From Candidatus Poribacteria bacterium (lineage in GTDB: Bacteria > Poribacteria > DTPJ01): a stretch of 6,045 nucleotides of DNA. The notes beneath the pieces were generated by a model. That model worked only from the letters and a program-made list of their open reading frames with translations, was not told the origin of the DNA and made no database searches. The stretch is taken from the NCBI GenBank assembly GCA_011334435.1, contig DTPJ01000687.1:1-6045 (forward strand). The letters are read 5' to 3'. A program made the translations under genes and the position numbers. How positions within the stretch are numbered: position 1 is the first letter of the stretch; each line of letters begins with the position of its first letter. Below are positions 4,862 through 6,045 of the stretch, in pieces.

Positions 4862-6045
4862 TTATGCACCTATCCATCTTTTAGGCGGGGATTTTTTCTT
4901 CTTTTTCTTTTTATCTTTCTCAGCTTGTCTTAATTGTCTTTGTGCCTCAATTGCTGCCCTTTTCCTTTCCTCTGCAATTCGTTTACGTTCTTCCGCTGCT
5001 TTTGCTATCTCCTGAGCCCTCTTCTCTATGAGATATTCCTGATAATCCGTATAATTCCCTATCCAAAGATGAGTTTTATCTCGTTCCATGAACAATATTT
5101 TATTGACGATCTTATCAAGAAAATATCTGTCATGTGATACAATTATCATCGTCGCGGGAAAATCGGATAAAGCCTCTTCTAAAACCTCTTTTGAGTTTAT
5201 ATCCAGATGGTTAGTCGGCTCATCAAGTATTAAAAAATTCGCATTTTGCAACAGTAACTTTGCTAATGCGACCCTGCTCTGCTCCCCACCGCTGAGATCG
5301 CCTATTTTCTTAAAAACATCGTCACCGCTGAAAAGGAATCTGCCAAGATAAGATCGGATCTCTCCCGGATCGCCTTTTGGCACTAATTGCCATATCTCAT
5401 CAAGAACTGTGTTATTCTTATTAAGCCCAGATAATTCCTGATCATAATATCCGATCCTGAGATTATATCCAAGCCGAACAGTCCCCGTTGTCGGTTTTTC
5501 TTGACCCATGATCATACGTAGCAAAGTCGTTTTTCCAACACCATTAGGACCTATTATTCCAAGCCTATCTTTACGGTATAAATCCATAGTAAGATCATGG
5601 AAAAGCGTTTTATTATCATAAATCTTGCTTACATTTCTCAATTGAAGGACATCATCTCCACCTCTGACATCAGTTGTGAAGCTAAGTTTTATTTTTTTAT
5701 CATCGCCTTGAGGTTTTTCTATTATTTCCATTCGCTCTAATAATTTCAGTCTTCCTTGTGCTTCTTTGCTTCTCTGCCCTGCATGATAACGTCGGTAAAA
5801 ATCTAAGTTATGCTCTATCTCCTCTTGTTGGTGTTCGTATTCTCTCTGCTGGACAAGGAGTTCTCGCTCTCTTAGAAAGAGATATTTTGTATAATTGCCA
5901 TTATATTCTCTAAGTTTGTTATTACGTAATTCTGCTATTTTAGTGACGACTTTATCAAGAAAATATCTATCATGTGATACTACCACAACTGCTCCATGAT
6001 ATTCAGTTTTGATGAATTCTTCCAGCCATTCAGTAGCTTCAAGGT
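4862..6045 (-). CDS. ABC-F family ATPase, 3' part (5' end beyond the window)
   Basis: Soluble ATPase with two nucleotide-binding domains and no membrane segments; ABC-F proteins bind the ribosome and act in translation or antibiotic protection. The reading frame stays open to the right edge, so only the last 393 residues are seen; whole proteins have roughly 600-650. A GTG at 5984-5986 is internal: the upstream codons encode LEATEWLEEFI and continue into VVVVSHDRYFLDK, the end of the first ATPase domain. Counting from the first full codon at the edge: H-loop SHDRYFLDK (22-30), charged coiled-coil linker (about 57-109), second-domain Walker A GPNGVGKTT (165-173), signature LSGGEQ (250-255), Walker B with LDEPTNHLD (273-281) and H-loop SHDRYFLD (303-310). 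The C-terminus (341-393) is a charged helix ending in a lysine run followed by SPPKRWIGA. Subfamily (Uup, EttA, YdiF type or other) cannot be fixed without the N-terminal half. Confidence 0.9.
   Translation of the reverse strand, partial: LEATEWLEEFIKTEYHGAVVVVSHDRYFLDKVVTKIAELRNNKLREYNGNYTKYLFLRERELLVQQREYEHQQEEIEHNLDFYRRYHAGQRSKEAQGRLKLLERMEIIEKPQGDDKKIKLSFTTDVRGGDDVLQLRNVSKIYDNKTLFHDLTMDLYRKDRLGIIGPNGVGKTTLLRMIMGQEKPTTGTVRLGYNLRIGYYDQELSGLNKNNTVLDEIWQLVPKGDPGEIRSYLGRFLFSGDDVFKKIGDLSGGEQSRVALAKLLLQNANFLILDEPTNHLDINSKEVLEEALSDFPATMIIVSHDRYFLDKIVNKILFMERDKTHLWIGNYTDYQEYLIEKRAQEIAKAAEERKRIAEERKRAAIEAQRQLRQAEKDKKKKKKKSPPKRWIGA
5101..5140. repeat. internal direct repeat in ABC-F gene, second-domain copy
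   Basis: This 40-base stretch encodes the SHDRYFLDK(I/V)V region of the second ATPase domain and matches 36 of 40 bases at 5941-5980, exactly 840 bases away. The central and right part is almost identical, including synonymous positions. Confidence 0.75.
5941..5980. repeat. internal direct repeat in ABC-F gene, first-domain copy
   Basis: Partner of the repeat at 5101-5140, encoding the matching H-loop region of the first ATPase domain. The four mismatches are at repeat positions 3, 10, 11 and 29. Confidence 0.75.

Noticed and set aside
4934..5351. Plus-strand open frames of 67 and 87 codons opposite the ABC-F gene.
   Set aside because: Antisense to conserved Walker and signature motifs, with no supporting ribosome binding site or recognisable protein.
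5984..5986. GTG as the true start of the ABC-F gene, giving a short single-domain protein.
   Set aside because: The frame continues upstream to the window edge with typical ABC-F residues (LEATEWLEEFI), so the GTG encodes an internal valine.

Overview
The window comes from a moderately AT-rich bacterial chromosome. Hand-counted sample lines give about 40-47% G+C in most genes, much lower between them. Four complete genes and one gene cut by the right edge are visible. No RNA gene, transposase or CRISPR array was seen. The style of the Gfo/Idh/MocA oxidoreductase, the AraB-type kinase and the ATTCCC-N8-GGGAAT intergenic repeat suggest an environmental or uncultured lineage; Candidatus Poribacteria or another candidate phylum is an impression only, not a proven assignment.

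Layout. Positions 1-345 are non-coding: a REP/dRS3-like inverted repeat at the left edge, then an AT-rich leader with a tentative promoter, a 24-base palindrome and two near-identical 15-base direct repeats. Positions 346-2007 (+) encode an AraB-type ribulokinase. A symmetric hairpin at 2020-2043 lies between it and the convergent Gfo/Idh/MocA oxidoreductase (minus, 2055 to about 3197).

Upstream of the oxidoreductase on the minus strand is a compact type II restriction-modification pair. A beta-class DNA methyltransferase (3809-4777) overlaps by ATGA a small endonuclease (3243-3812) with the D-x8-E-x-Q active site and C-terminal block of the BglII/BstYI family. Both are clearly AT-richer (about one third G+C) than their neighbours, which suggests an acquired module. 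Further upstream is the 3' part of an ABC-F ATPase gene (4862 to beyond 6045) with a lysine-rich tail.

How they fit. The methyltransferase should protect host DNA at the site the endonuclease cuts, probably one with a GATC core such as RGATCY or AGATCT (inferred from family). The kinase would phosphorylate L-ribulose in arabinose catabolism, but no araA or araD is in view. The oxidoreductase probably acts on a sugar or cyclitol. The ABC-F protein is a ribosome-associated or translation factor with no evident link to the rest. I found no convincing wholly new system; the best leads are the restriction-modification island, the repeat architecture upstream of the kinase, and a near-identical internal repeat in the ABC-F gene.
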